Positions 46,115 through 53,899 of a stretch of DNA of 58,783 nt are shown here, in pieces (position 1 is the first letter of the stretch; each line of letters opens with the position of its first letter). The notes under the pieces are model-generated. The model saw nothing but the letters and a program-made list of their open reading frames with translations, was not told the DNA's origin and did not search any database. A program made the position numbers and the translations under genes. This stretch comes from an uncultured Bacteroidales bacterium (GTDB lineage: Bacteria; Bacteroidota; Bacteroidia; Bacteroidales; F082): positions 1 through 58,783 of the forward strand of contig CAMJQC010000010.1 in the NCBI GenBank assembly GCA_946407975.1. Reading direction: 5' to 3'.

Positions 46115-47404
46115 ATGCGCACCACCATACCAAATAGCCTTTTCATTCGTAACAGAAAAAATCTGGCTGCAAGACTCCCCAAGAAATCAGTAGCTGTTTT
46201 TACCGCCAACGAAGTCATGCCACGCAATGGCGATGAGTTCTATCCGTTTCGTCAGCAATCAGATTTCTTCTACCTTACAGGCATTGATGCCGACAACGCC
46301 TATCTGCTCATCACCCCCGACTACTCGGATGAAGCTTACCATGAAGTGCTTTTCATCGAACCTTACGATGAAGTGAAAGCCACCTGGCAAGGTGAGATGC
46401 TGGACAATCACAAAGCCCAAGTAATCTCAGGCATTACAACAGTAAGATCAAGTGACGAGTTCTGGAGCGTGCTTAACGACATTGCCTTTGCTCATGCCGA
46501 TACGATTTTTCTCAACAGCTACGAATATCCTAAATATGAATGCCAAGTCGAGACCATACAACAACGTTTTGGGAAAGAGGTTAAGGCGCGATTCCCTATG
46601 CATCATTACGAACGCTTGGCGCCTATACTCAACGCACTGCGTTTTATCAAATCGAAAGAAGAGATAGAAGTCATGCGGCAAGCCTGTGACATCACCGCTA
46701 TGGCTTTCCGCCGCTGTCTAGCGACCGTCAAGCCTGGCATGTATGAATATCAAGTACAGGCAGAAATCGAATACGTCTTCAAAAGCAATGGAGCTTCAGG
46801 CCATGCCTATGCGCCCATAGTCGCAAGTGGAAAAAACGGATGCTGCCTGCACTATTCAAAGAATGACGATCTCATTCACGATGGTGACCTATTGCTTTTT
46901 GACATCGGATGCGAATACCAAAATTACGCTTCCGACCTAAGTCGCACCATCCCCGTTAACAGAAGGTTCACAGAACGTCAAAAAGCCTGTTACAACGCCG
47001 TGCTACGCGTAATGAAGGAAATCACCAAACTCTATAGACCAGGCGGAACCATCGACCTCATCAACCAGACCACTGGAAGGCTCATGGAGCAAGAGATGGT
47101 CGGTTTAGGCTTGTTTACAGCAAAAGAACTAAGAGATCAGAACCCTGACAGACCGCTTTACAGAAAATACCTGATGCACGGCATGGCGCATCACATTGGG
47201 CTTGACGTGCACGACAGCATCGACAAATTCAAGCCTTTCGAACCGGGCATGATACTCAGTTGTGAACCGGGCATCTACATTCGTGAAGAAAACATCGGCA
47301 TCCGCATCGAGAACGACTTGCTCGTTACAGAAAACGAACCCATCAACCTGTTTGAAGGACTTCCCGTAGAAGTAGAGGAAATTGAAGCAGCGATGAACTG
47401 TTGA
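46115..47404 (+). CDS. pepP: Xaa-Pro aminopeptidase (aminopeptidase P, M24B)
   Basis: Removes N-terminal residues preceding proline. 429 residues: an N-terminal creatinase-like domain (FRQQSDFFYLTGID) and a pita-bread M24 domain with the five metal ligands visible as D (LLFDIGCEY), D (ASDLSRT), H (MHGMAHHIGLDVHD), E (CEPGIYI) and E (RIENDLLV). The catalytic set is complete. Cytoplasmic, with no signal peptide. It is monocistronic with its own promoter, divergent from sdhCAB and convergent with the TonB receptor gene. Confidence 0.95.
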   Translation: MRTTIPNSLFIRNRKNLAARLPKKSVAVFTANEVMPRNGDEFYPFRQQSDFFYLTGIDADNAYLLITPDYSDEAYHEVLFIEPYDEVKATWQGEMLDNHKAQVISGITTVRSSDEFWSVLNDIAFAHADTIFLNSYEYPKYECQVETIQQRFGKEVKARFPMHHYERLAPILNALRFIKSKEEIEVMRQACDITAMAFRRCLATVKPGMYEYQVQAEIEYVFKSNGASGHAYAPIVASGKNGCCLHYSKNDDLIHDGDLLLFDIGCEYQNYASDLSRTIPVNRRFTERQKACYNAVLRVMKEITKLYRPGGTIDLINQTTGRLMEQEMVGLGLFTAKELRDQNPDRPLYRKYLMHGMAHHIGLDVHDSIDKFKPFEPGMILSCEPGIYIREENIGIRIENDLLVTENEPINLFEGLPVEVEEIEAAMNC

Positions 47405-47445
47405 TTTTTCAATCTCATTGGCATCTTTTGATCATTACTGATCAT

Positions 47446-49965
47446 TCAAAACTCCATAACGAGTTTCAGATTCACATAGCGTGGACTAAGATAATTCGGA
47501 ACGGCATATGACATCTTGTCGTAATCAGTCACCCATCGGTAAGAGATGACGTTGGGGACATTCAACAAGTTGAAGACCTCGAAACTCACATACATGTTCT
47601 TTATGTAGTTCAAAGGATTGCCTTTGCTGAAGCTGCTGCCTTCGTTGATGAGTTGTTTGGTAAAGCCTATATCGACACGACGATAGGGACGTGTGTAATA
47701 GGACGGCGTATAGAAGTCGGAATCCTTGCTATTGACAGGAAGTCGCGTGCCGAATATCAGCGTCATATAGACGCGCCATGTGGGAGCGTTGGGTATATAG
47801 TCCTGGAAGAACAGCGAGAAATTAATCAGTTGATTAGAGGGACGGTCGTGCCATCCTATGAATACGGTGTCGGCCACCTGACTATCGGCATGGTTGTAGA
47901 ATGACAGTCTCTTTCCGTCGGCGTTAACGAGGTAATAGTCGCCTTGGATATCCTCACGGGTCTTCATGACGGAGAGGCTGGCCCAGCTGTCGATGCCACG
48001 GACGAACTCGCCGTTGACCTTGAAGTCGAGGCCAGTGGCGTAGGCTTTGGCCGTCTGGTCGGCATAGTAGCGGATACGCACATCGTCGATGTCGTAAGGG
48101 ATGACGTGGGTAAAGTATTTGTAATAAGCCTCAGAAGTGAGGATGAAAGGCCGGTTCCAAGCCCTGAACTTAAAGTCGTTACCCAACACGATCTGATAAG
48201 AACGTTGGGCTTCGGCATCAGCATAGAGGCTGCCGTCCATATTGCGCAGTTCCCGATAGAATGGCGTCTGGTTGTAAACGCCTCCAGAGAGACGGTAGAC
48301 GACATCGCTCTTCTCAAAACCCGGGCGGTAGGCGATGCCGGCACGGGGACTGACATATACTTTGTTATTGAAGCCCCAGTAGTTGGCGCGCAAGCCGCCA
48401 GTAAGCACGGTCTCGCCGTTTTCACCTGTCGGGATGGTGTAGGAGTATTGAAAGTATCCATCGGCATTGTTGAGTCCCAGCTTGTTGTGGCTCTTATAGG
48501 CGGCATCCAGATTGATGTCGGGCAGCAGATGATGCACAAAGCCGATGGAGTCGTAGTAGTGCGGCAGGTTGTAACCCGCCGAGTCGATCATTTGCCATTC
48601 GTCGAAGACGTCGTCGACTTGCTGACGTTGCAGACGCAGACCCCATTTGATGAGACTCTGACCAGCGTCGTATGTTCCTTTGTGGTCGAAGTTATAGACC
48701 TGGGCGTAGAAGGCATTGCGGGCGTGTTTGATGTGCGTGCCAACGCCATGGGCTTCAATGACCTCTCCCACATTCTCCGAACCTAAGGCCGTGTTGCGTT
48801 GGCCGAAGGAGTAAATGCCGCTGATGTCGTAGTTCTCCGTTTCATAGGCAGAATAGGCAGAGGCGATAAACCGCAAGTTCAGGTTGCTGTTTGGCATATA
48901 GGAAAGGGATAGTGCACCCAGTCCGGTAGTGTAGTCGTCCACTTCCTGTCCTTCGTATTCGATGTCAAGCTGATAAGCGGCGTTGAAAGTGCCAAAGGCA
49001 GTGGTGCCTGTAGTAGGCTTTAAAGCATACTGGTTTTTCGAATAGTAGGTGAGAAGCGAGAGCTCCCATTGGGGGTTAAACTGATAGGTGAAAAGGCCCT
49101 GGAAATCGCCGAAGTTCGGACGATAGCTGCCTTTGGTGTCCATCATGTTGAGCACCAAAGATGTGTTTTTATATCGTGCGCCGACGAGGTAACTGAACTT
49201 GTCGTTCTTTGAAGCGCCCTCGAGATGTGCATCTGCACCTAAAAGGCTGAGTGTCAGCGAACCCGCAAACTCTCTCGGTTTCTTATAAGTGACATCAAGC
49301 ACCGACGACATCTTGTCGCCATACTCGGCCGCAAAACCGCCTGCGGAAAACTCGATGTTGGAGACCATCTGGGAGTTGACAAAACTCAAGCCCTCCTGTT
49401 GTCCCGATCCGACAAGGAAAGGACGATAAATCTCGATGCCGTTAACGTACACCAGGTTTTCATCGAAGTTGCCGCCACGCACCTTGTATTGCGAGCTCAT
49501 TTCGTTGTTGGAGGTGACGCCCGGCAAAGTCTTGATCAGCGTTTCGATGCCGCTTCCCATGGAGGGCAGCAAGGGGGCTTGTTTGGCATCAAGACGCGTC
49601 AGGCTAGAGGCCTCTGTGGCGCGGTCGCTTATGACGGCATCAGGAAGGTTGGTGGCAGTAGAAACAAGGGTAACGTCAAGTTTTCTGTTTTCACCGCTTT
49701 TGAGACGCACTTTGATGACCCTTTGCTCGAATCCGATGCTGGAAAAATGCACCTTGCAAGAGTCGTTGGCGGGCAGGTCAAGTTCATAATAGCCTTTTGC
49801 GTTCGTGGTAACGCCGATGTTGAGGTCGGGCACCACGACATTGACCAGTTCCAACGGCTGATGCTGCTCATCGGTCACTTTACCGTATAGGGTCCCTTTC
49901 GTCTTCTGCTGGGCAAGTACCGAGACGGAAAGCAAAAGTGACAATATTAGCAGGCGGATGCGCAT
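47446..49965 (-). CDS. TonB-dependent receptor with N-terminal CarboxypepD-like domain
   Basis: 839-residue outer-membrane receptor: signal peptide (MRIRLLILSLLLSVSVLA), a CarboxypepD regulatory-like domain (GTLYGKVTDEQHQPLELVNV, residues 24-105), a TonB plug (SSQYKVRGGNFDENLVYVNGIEIY), and a 22-strand-type barrel ending RYVNLKLVMEF. The plug sequence SMGSGIETLIKTLPGV is a conserved subtype widespread in Bacteroidota. No SusD-like partner or sugar enzyme is next to it, so a polysaccharide locus is unlikely. Substrate unknown. It lies downstream of the rpmB terminator and its own promoter was not recognised. Confidence 0.92.
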   Translation of the reverse strand: MRIRLLILSLLLSVSVLAQQKTKGTLYGKVTDEQHQPLELVNVVVPDLNIGVTTNAKGYYELDLPANDSCKVHFSSIGFEQRVIKVRLKSGENRKLDVTLVSTATNLPDAVISDRATEASSLTRLDAKQAPLLPSMGSGIETLIKTLPGVTSNNEMSSQYKVRGGNFDENLVYVNGIEIYRPFLVGSGQQEGLSFVNSQMVSNIEFSAGGFAAEYGDKMSSVLDVTYKKPREFAGSLTLSLLGADAHLEGASKNDKFSYLVGARYKNTSLVLNMMDTKGSYRPNFGDFQGLFTYQFNPQWELSLLTYYSKNQYALKPTTGTTAFGTFNAAYQLDIEYEGQEVDDYTTGLGALSLSYMPNSNLNLRFIASAYSAYETENYDISGIYSFGQRNTALGSENVGEVIEAHGVGTHIKHARNAFYAQVYNFDHKGTYDAGQSLIKWGLRLQRQQVDDVFDEWQMIDSAGYNLPHYYDSIGFVHHLLPDINLDAAYKSHNKLGLNNADGYFQYSYTIPTGENGETVLTGGLRANYWGFNNKVYVSPRAGIAYRPGFEKSDVVYRLSGGVYNQTPFYRELRNMDGSLYADAEAQRSYQIVLGNDFKFRAWNRPFILTSEAYYKYFTHVIPYDIDDVRIRYYADQTAKAYATGLDFKVNGEFVRGIDSWASLSVMKTREDIQGDYYLVNADGKRLSFYNHADSQVADTVFIGWHDRPSNQLINFSLFFQDYIPNAPTWRVYMTLIFGTRLPVNSKDSDFYTPSYYTRPYRRVDIGFTKQLINEGSSFSKGNPLNYIKNMYVSFEVFNLLNVPNVISYRWVTDYDKMSYAVPNYLSPRYVNLKLVMEF

Positions 49966-50023
49966 ATGGTGATAACTCTGTTTGGGGTGAATTATTGTAA
50001 GCCGTCCTTACTGTTCTTTAACG

Positions 50024-50054
50024 AAAAAAAGCTGCTGCGCAAAGCACAGCAGCT
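50024..50054 (-). terminator. Intrinsic terminator of rpmB
   Basis: Minus strand AGCTGCTGTGC, loop TTT, GCGCAGCAGCT (one wobble pair) followed by a T run. It separates rpmB from the TonB receptor gene. Confidence 0.9.
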
Positions 50055-50078
50055 ATATTTTCGTGGTGCATTATGCGA

Positions 50079-50321
50079 TTACCAACGATTAAGGTTGCCC
50101 TTCTCAGAGGCATCCATGATGGCGGCGTACACACCCTTCTTGTCGATGGTGCGCAGACCGGCGGCCGAAACCTTCAGCACAACCCACTCGTCCCATTCCG
50201 GAACGTAAAACTTCTTAATCTTCAGATTCGGTTCGAATTTTCTCTTGGTTCTCTTGTTGGAGTGAGAAACGTTGTTACCGCTGATGGTCTTCTTTCCTGT
50301 GATTTGACAAATTCTTGACAT
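50079..50321 (-). CDS. rpmB: 50S ribosomal protein L28
   Basis: 80 residues from [21 protein letters not shown], the typical bL28 start; [14 protein letters not shown] and the C-terminal [13 protein letters not shown] follow the family. The annotated longer frame adds 14 codons that cover the leader and is rejected. In many Bacteroidota rpmB is followed by rpmG (L33) and a DUF4295 gene; here a terminator comes directly after it and neither is present. Promoter at 50372-50379. Confidence 0.96.
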   Translation of the reverse strand: MSRICQITGKKTISGNNVSHSNKRTKRKFEPNLKIKKFYVPEWDEWVVLKVSAAGLRTIDKKGVYAAIMDASEKGNLNRW

Positions 50322-50371
50322 GACTCTATTTCTTAATGATTTACAATTGCCTTTTATTACCAAAGGGGCTG

Positions 50372-50379
50372 CAAAAATA
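50372..50379 (-). promoter_or_regulatory. -7 promoter element for rpmB
   Basis: Minus strand TATTTTTG (TAnnTTTG) 51 bases before ATG 50321. Confidence 0.6.
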
Positions 50380-50659
50380 CGTTTTTTTCAGGTTTGCAAC
50401 GCCTTTTCCTCAAAAAAATCGCGGCAAAAGTAGAAAAAAATCATGATATGAGTGTCAAAAGGCTGGTTTTATTTTTTATTAAAAGGCTTTATCTATTTGT
50501 TATACAATATATTATGTTAGTTTTGAAGGCTTTTTCTTTGAAGATGGTTTTAAAACGAATTTGTTTTGGATAACTGTTTTTTGAGACGGAGATTGTCCCC
50601 ATTGGGTGATTATTGATGTGAAGCCATGGCTTCGCATCTATTTGCTTTGGCTTTTTCCG
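50380..50659. other. AT-rich intergenic region between rpmB and slyD
   Basis: The gap from the rpmB ATG to slyD is 366 bases. Besides the two promoters and the palindrome at 50615-50638, I see an AT-rich stretch with T-runs and no credible coding frame, tRNA or known RNA. Confidence 0.6.
50615..50638. repeat. 24-base near-perfect palindrome upstream of slyD
   Basis: GATGTGAAGCCATGGCTTCGCATC: the central 14 bases are a perfect palindrome and one mismatch lies in the outer part. It ends about 22 bases before the -7 element, over the expected -33 region, so it could be an operator. Confidence 0.55.
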
Positions 50660-50667
50660 TACTTTTG
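50660..50667 (+). promoter_or_regulatory. -7 promoter element for slyD-gtrA
   Basis: TACTTTTG (TAnnTTTG) 20 bases before ATG 50688. Confidence 0.65.
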
Positions 50668-50687
50668 CAACTCCATATTTACAGACA

Positions 50688-51263
50688 ATGAAGATTGACG
50701 ATTTGAAGGTAGCCACGTTGGTCTATACCATCCAAGCTGACAATGCGAACGGTGAAATCCTCGAGCAGGCAACGGAAGAGCATCCTCGTGTGATGATGTT
50801 CGGCTTGGGCCATGTGATGATGGCGTTCTATGAAGGCTTAAGAGGACTGGAAGCGGGCGATGATTTTTCTTTCACGATATCGCCTGAAAATGCTTTCGGT
50901 CAGCCGAGAGAAGATAAGATTATGACGGCGCCGATCACCATCTTTATGAAGGATGGCGTGCTTCGCGAGGACTTGTTGATCGTCGGCCATACCCTTCGTT
51001 TGCAGGATGGCGAAGGTCATCCGTTTGATGGCAGAATCATGGAAATCCATGGTGACTATGTCGTTCTAGATCTCAACCACCCATTGGCCGGACATGCCCT
51101 CTTCGTAAAAGGGAAGGTGTTGGAAGTGCGCGAACCAACAATAGAGGAGATGGACCAAGAAGTCGAATACCGGAAAAACCATCAGCATCAGCATCACCAT
51201 TGCCATCATCATGACGGCGATTGCGACCACGACTGTCATTCTTGTCATGAAGAAGAAGATTAA
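50688..51263 (+). CDS. slyD: SlyD-like FKBP-type peptidyl-prolyl isomerase with metal-binding tail
   Basis: 191 residues: FKBP fold split by an insert-in-flap chaperone domain (VMMFGLGHVMMAFYEGLRGLEAGD, FSFTISPENAFGQPRED) and a C-terminal tail (about 164-190) very rich in His, with several Cys and Asp/Glu. As in E. coli SlyD, such tails bind Ni2+ or other metals and can serve hydrogenase assembly. The IF domain and active-site pattern are intact. Its last 17 bases overlap the gtrA start, so the two are co-translated. No hydrogenase genes are in the window. Confidence 0.93.
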   Translation: MKIDDLKVATLVYTIQADNANGEILEQATEEHPRVMMFGLGHVMMAFYEGLRGLEAGDDFSFTISPENAFGQPREDKIMTAPITIFMKDGVLREDLLIVGHTLRLQDGEGHPFDGRIMEIHGDYVVLDLNHPLAGHALFVKGKVLEVREPTIEEMDQEVEYRKNHQHQHHHCHHHDGDCDHDCHSCHEEED

Positions 51264-51651
51264 GCTGCTTTATCTGAATCATCGGAATTTTGTCCTTTAC
51301 GCCGTCTTCGGTGCTATCAGTACGGGACTGGAGTTTGCGCTTTATTCCGCGTTGTGCCATGTCATGCCTTTCCAATGGGCCAACGTCATCGGTTTCCATG
51401 TCGGCATCCTGTGCAGTTTCTATCTGAACAGACATTTCAACTTTAAGGTTGAGGACAATATCATACTGAGGTTCATCAGTTTCTATCTGGTGCAGCTTGT
51501 CGGTTTGGGTATCAGTTCATTGTCGCTGCATATCCTCATCAATGTATTCGGTTTTGGAAAGAATCTTGCAAAACTTATTTCCATAGCCGTCGTCGCTTTG
51601 CTGTTGTTCTTGCTGAACAATTACATTACATTTAGGAAAAGCAGTCGATAG
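51247..51651 (+). CDS. GtrA-family membrane protein
   Basis: 134 residues from ATG 51247 (MKKKIKLLYLNHRNFVLYAVFG), with four TM helices and family blocks AISTGLEFALYSAL, FHVGILCSFYLNRHFNF and LNNYITFRKS. GtrA proteins are thought to flip or move undecaprenyl-linked sugars for glycosylation of lipids or O-antigen. A longer start at 51211 would give a poorly hydrophobic prefix and is rejected. The start lies 17 bases inside slyD. No glycosyltransferase adjoins it. Confidence 0.87.
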   Translation: MKKKIKLLYLNHRNFVLYAVFGAISTGLEFALYSALCHVMPFQWANVIGFHVGILCSFYLNRHFNFKVEDNIILRFISFYLVQLVGLGISSLSLHILINVFGFGKNLAKLISIAVVALLLFLLNNYITFRKSSR

Positions 51652-51687
51652 CGGTCAGCCATCCACAATAATAATGGTGGTCAGCAG

Positions 51688-51705
51688 AGACGCGATATCG
51701 CGTCT
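51688..51705. repeat. Palindromic repeat, GAGACG family, copy 1
   Basis: AGACGCGATATCGCGTCT, a perfect 18-base palindrome preceded by CAG. It shares the AGACG/CGTCT arms with the element at 51805-51835. Confidence 0.7.
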
Positions 51706-51804
51706 GACAATCATTATTCATCCATTTGACCAATAGTGACGACGCGTGTATCGTCTCAAATCCATTACCTTCGGCCCGCCACAATCCTGATTTCCAAAAA
51801 ATAA

Positions 51805-51835
51805 TGTAGAGACGTCTTGTCAAGGCGTCTCTACA
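51805..51835. repeat. Palindromic repeat, GTAGAGACG family, copy 2
   Basis: TGTAGAGACG ... CGTCTCTACA, 10-base perfect arms around an 11-base centre that itself nearly pairs. Similar GTAGAGACG...CGTCTCTAC palindromes occur as dispersed intergenic repeats in Bacteroidota genomes. Terminator-like use for TSCPD or gtrA is possible, but no T run follows. Confidence 0.75.
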
Positions 51836-51854
51836 TATAAATCATACCTCCTTC

Positions 51855-52103
51855 TTATTGTTCAATCACTTGTTTCAGCGCCCGGCACAGCTGATCGGGG
51901 CATGAGGTGGGTTTAAACCCGCAGCGGATGCCGTCGAGCCGTTTGATGACCTCCTCCACGGGCATGCCCTCCACGAGGAGACTGATGCCTTGCGTATTGC
52001 CGTCGCATCCGCCGTAGAACTGCACGTCTTTCAGGATGCCGTCCTCCACGGTGAAGTCTATCTGCTGGCTGCAAGTGCCTTGAGTCCTATAACTGTAACG
52101 CAT
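51855..52103 (-). CDS. TSCPD domain-containing small protein
   Basis: 82 residues from ATG 52103 (MRYSYRTQGTCSQQIDF). The TSCPD domain shows CSQQI, QFYGGCDGNTQGI and the name-giving TSCPDQL near the C-terminus; four conserved Cys could bind metal. Similar domains follow ribonucleotide reductases and also occur alone (the TIGR03905-type small proteins). The function of the stand-alone form is unknown. A longer frame from 52226 overlaps the ROK gene and is rejected. It starts two bases after the ROK stop and is the last gene of the xrt-ROK-TSCPD operon. Confidence 0.85.
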   Translation of the reverse strand: MRYSYRTQGTCSQQIDFTVEDGILKDVQFYGGCDGNTQGISLLVEGMPVEEVIKRLDGIRCGFKPTSCPDQLCRALKQVIEQ

Positions 52104-52105
52104 CT

Positions 52106-53209
52106 TTATTCTCCTTTCATCATCTCGAGCTGATGCATGGCATAAGCGTAGGCACCCACCGAAACAGCTGACGATGTGCCGAGTTTGGTGACGCCGACGC
52201 CGACGCGCTTGGTGGGATCGTACCACACCTGCTGGTCACTGAAAGGCACCTTGACCATCAGTCCCATTTTTCCGGTGAAACGGATCCGGTCTTCGTCGTC
52301 CATGAGGTTATAGGCATAGGTCTCCATGCGCGACACCTGATGGCCGCTGAGGTCGGTGAAAGGCGCATTCATCTTCTCGATGAGCATAGGCATAAAGACA
52401 GGCCATGCGCCAGAGAGACCACCGCCGATGACGATAAGGCTGTCGGTGAGTGAGACGGCATTGGCCAAGACGTCGGCAAGGACGGTAGAGAATTCGTCCC
52501 ATGCTTTGAGTGCGGCATCTTTGTTGCCCGGTTTCATGTCCATGGCAATCTGATAGATGTCGAAAGGCTGAGGCGCTTCCTCGAAAGGAATGCCTGCATC
52601 GCGGGCATAGACGCGACGCACGCCGCGGATGCTCACGCTGTCTTCAGCACTGGTGGTGGGGTAGAGAATATTGCGGAATCTGTTGATCTCTCCACCAGCG
52701 GAGTTGTCACCGTTGAGCAAGGTCTTGTCGATCACGATGCCGCCGCCGAATCCAGTTCCCAAGGTGACGCCGAGCAGGTTTTTGTAGCGTTTCGGATTAC
52801 CTTGCTGAGCGAGCAGCTGATTCACTTCGGGCAGCATACCGCCAAGGGCCTCGCCATAGGCAAAGAGGTCGCCATCGTTGTTGATGAAGACGGGTACGTG
52901 AAACACGTTTTCCAGCATCTGTTTCAGAGCGACGCCACCACGGAAGGTGGGAAGGTTCTCCAAATCGCCTATGATGCCGTTGGGATAGTCGGCAGGACCA
53001 GGAAAACAGAAACTGATGGCTGTAGGCGGCAGTCCGCATTTGCCTTCTACCTGTTGGAATCCAGTAAGGATTTTTTGCAACACGCCGACCAAGTCGGGAG
53101 AGGCTGAAGGGATGGTGAAGGGTTCAAAGAGTTCGATGGCGTCTTTCATGGCCGAGAACTTGAATCCCGTGCCACCTGCATCGAGTGTATAGATGACATT
53201 ATTGCTCAT
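52106..53209 (-). CDS. ROK-fold sugar kinase without the zinc motif
   Basis: 367 residues. The ATPase phosphate-1 motif is DAGGTGFKFSA at the N-terminus; the sugar/catalytic block FINNDGDLFAYGEALGG carries the catalytic Asp, followed by GVTLGTGFGGGIV and VIGGGLSG. The usual ROK GEIGH and CxCGxxGC zinc motifs are missing: the corresponding stretch is AGGEINRFRNILYP and only two Cys occur in the protein. It may be a glucokinase-like enzyme of a divergent branch; substrate is not predictable. Its ATG overlaps the exosortase stop by four bases. Confidence 0.85.
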   Translation of the reverse strand: MSNNVIYTLDAGGTGFKFSAMKDAIELFEPFTIPSASPDLVGVLQKILTGFQQVEGKCGLPPTAISFCFPGPADYPNGIIGDLENLPTFRGGVALKQMLENVFHVPVFINNDGDLFAYGEALGGMLPEVNQLLAQQGNPKRYKNLLGVTLGTGFGGGIVIDKTLLNGDNSAGGEINRFRNILYPTTSAEDSVSIRGVRRVYARDAGIPFEEAPQPFDIYQIAMDMKPGNKDAALKAWDEFSTVLADVLANAVSLTDSLIVIGGGLSGAWPVFMPMLIEKMNAPFTDLSGHQVSRMETYAYNLMDDEDRIRFTGKMGLMVKVPFSDQQVWYDPTKRVGVGVTKLGTSSAVSVGAYAYAMHQLEMMKGE

Positions 53210-53841
53210 ATGTTTGTTGTTTGTGTATTGATGTCTTGATTTTGTTTTGCTTTCTTTTTGCGTTTGGGATGCACAAATACCTCAACCCAGATCACCCACA
53301 TCACGAAGATGATGAAGTAGAAGAACACCTTGAAGATATAATCATGCGCAAGATGGAAACTATCGGGCCACGGTATCAACATCAGCAGCACACCACAGAT
53401 GCGGACGACGTTGGTCCATTCGATGATGACGAGACCAGCAGGGATGTGCCATGCTTTGTGCTTCCAAGGGCCTGGAAAGATGAGCATCAGGAAGATCCAG
53501 TGCAGCCATTGCTTGAGACTGGCGCATTCGGGAGCAATGCCGATCCACGCCCAACCGCCTTCGTTGTTAGGAGTGGCGATGATGCGACGCACGCTGTCGG
53601 TGGTCAAATCGAGATTGAAGACATGTTCCAAAACCCAGCAGGCTTGACCATAAACCATTTCCACCGACCAAAGCGAGAGCTTGTCAATGGCTTTTTTAAT
53701 GGGCCAGTAGTCCAACGCCTGCCAACCGAGATATAGAAAATGGAAGCTGATTATCAAAAGGATAAACAGCCCCACGTCAATTAGGCTCGTGTAGCGAGGG
53801 TCTTCGTAATAGTGCTTGAATTTCTCTTTCAGTATGCCCAT
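53206..53841 (-). CDS. Exosortase/archaeosortase family protein
   Basis: Membrane transpeptidase-like protein thought to recognise and process C-terminal sorting signals. 211 residues from MGILKEKF. About five to six TM helices are visible. The catalytic triad expected of the family is present: C106 (PECASLKQW), R147 (TNVVRICGV) and H166 (FHLAHDYIF). The N-terminal soluble segment (1-20) and a Lys-rich C-terminal tail flank the membrane core. A longer frame from 53967 is rejected because the promoter element at 53885-53892 lies within it. No PEP-CTERM-like substrate or EPS locus was seen nearby. It is translationally coupled to the ROK kinase. Confidence 0.85.
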   Translation of the reverse strand: MGILKEKFKHYYEDPRYTSLIDVGLFILLIISFHFLYLGWQALDYWPIKKAIDKLSLWSVEMVYGQACWVLEHVFNLDLTTDSVRRIIATPNNEGGWAWIGIAPECASLKQWLHWIFLMLIFPGPWKHKAWHIPAGLVIIEWTNVVRICGVLLMLIPWPDSFHLAHDYIFKVFFYFIIFVMWVIWVEVFVHPKRKKKAKQNQDINTQTTNI

Positions 53842-53871
53842 TATTTTGCGCGATAAAAGTAAGAAAAATTG

Positions 53872-53879
53872 TAATTTTG
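53872..53879 (+). promoter_or_regulatory. -7 promoter element for mscS
   Basis: TAATTTTG (TAnnTTTG) 20 bases before ATG 53900, five bases from the opposing element. Confidence 0.6.
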
Positions 53880-53884
53880 CGGTC

Positions 53885-53892
53885 CAAAGATA
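53885..53892 (-). promoter_or_regulatory. -7 promoter element for the exosortase operon
   Basis: Minus strand TATCTTTG (TAnnTTTG) 43 bases before ATG 53841. A weaker TACTTTTA at 53853-53860 is nearer to the start. Confidence 0.6.
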
Positions 53893-53899
53893 CAGAAAA

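Noticed and set aside
47429-47444. TGATCA-TTAC-TGATCA hairpin between pepP and the TonB gene
   Set aside because: Only a 6-bp stem with a weak T run; not enough to call a terminator.
47944-48786. 280-residue plus-strand frame
   Set aside because: Antisense to the TonB receptor gene, no family features.
51688-51835. Possible CRISPR array
   Set aside because: Only two or three palindromes with unequal spacing, no regular repeats or cas genes.
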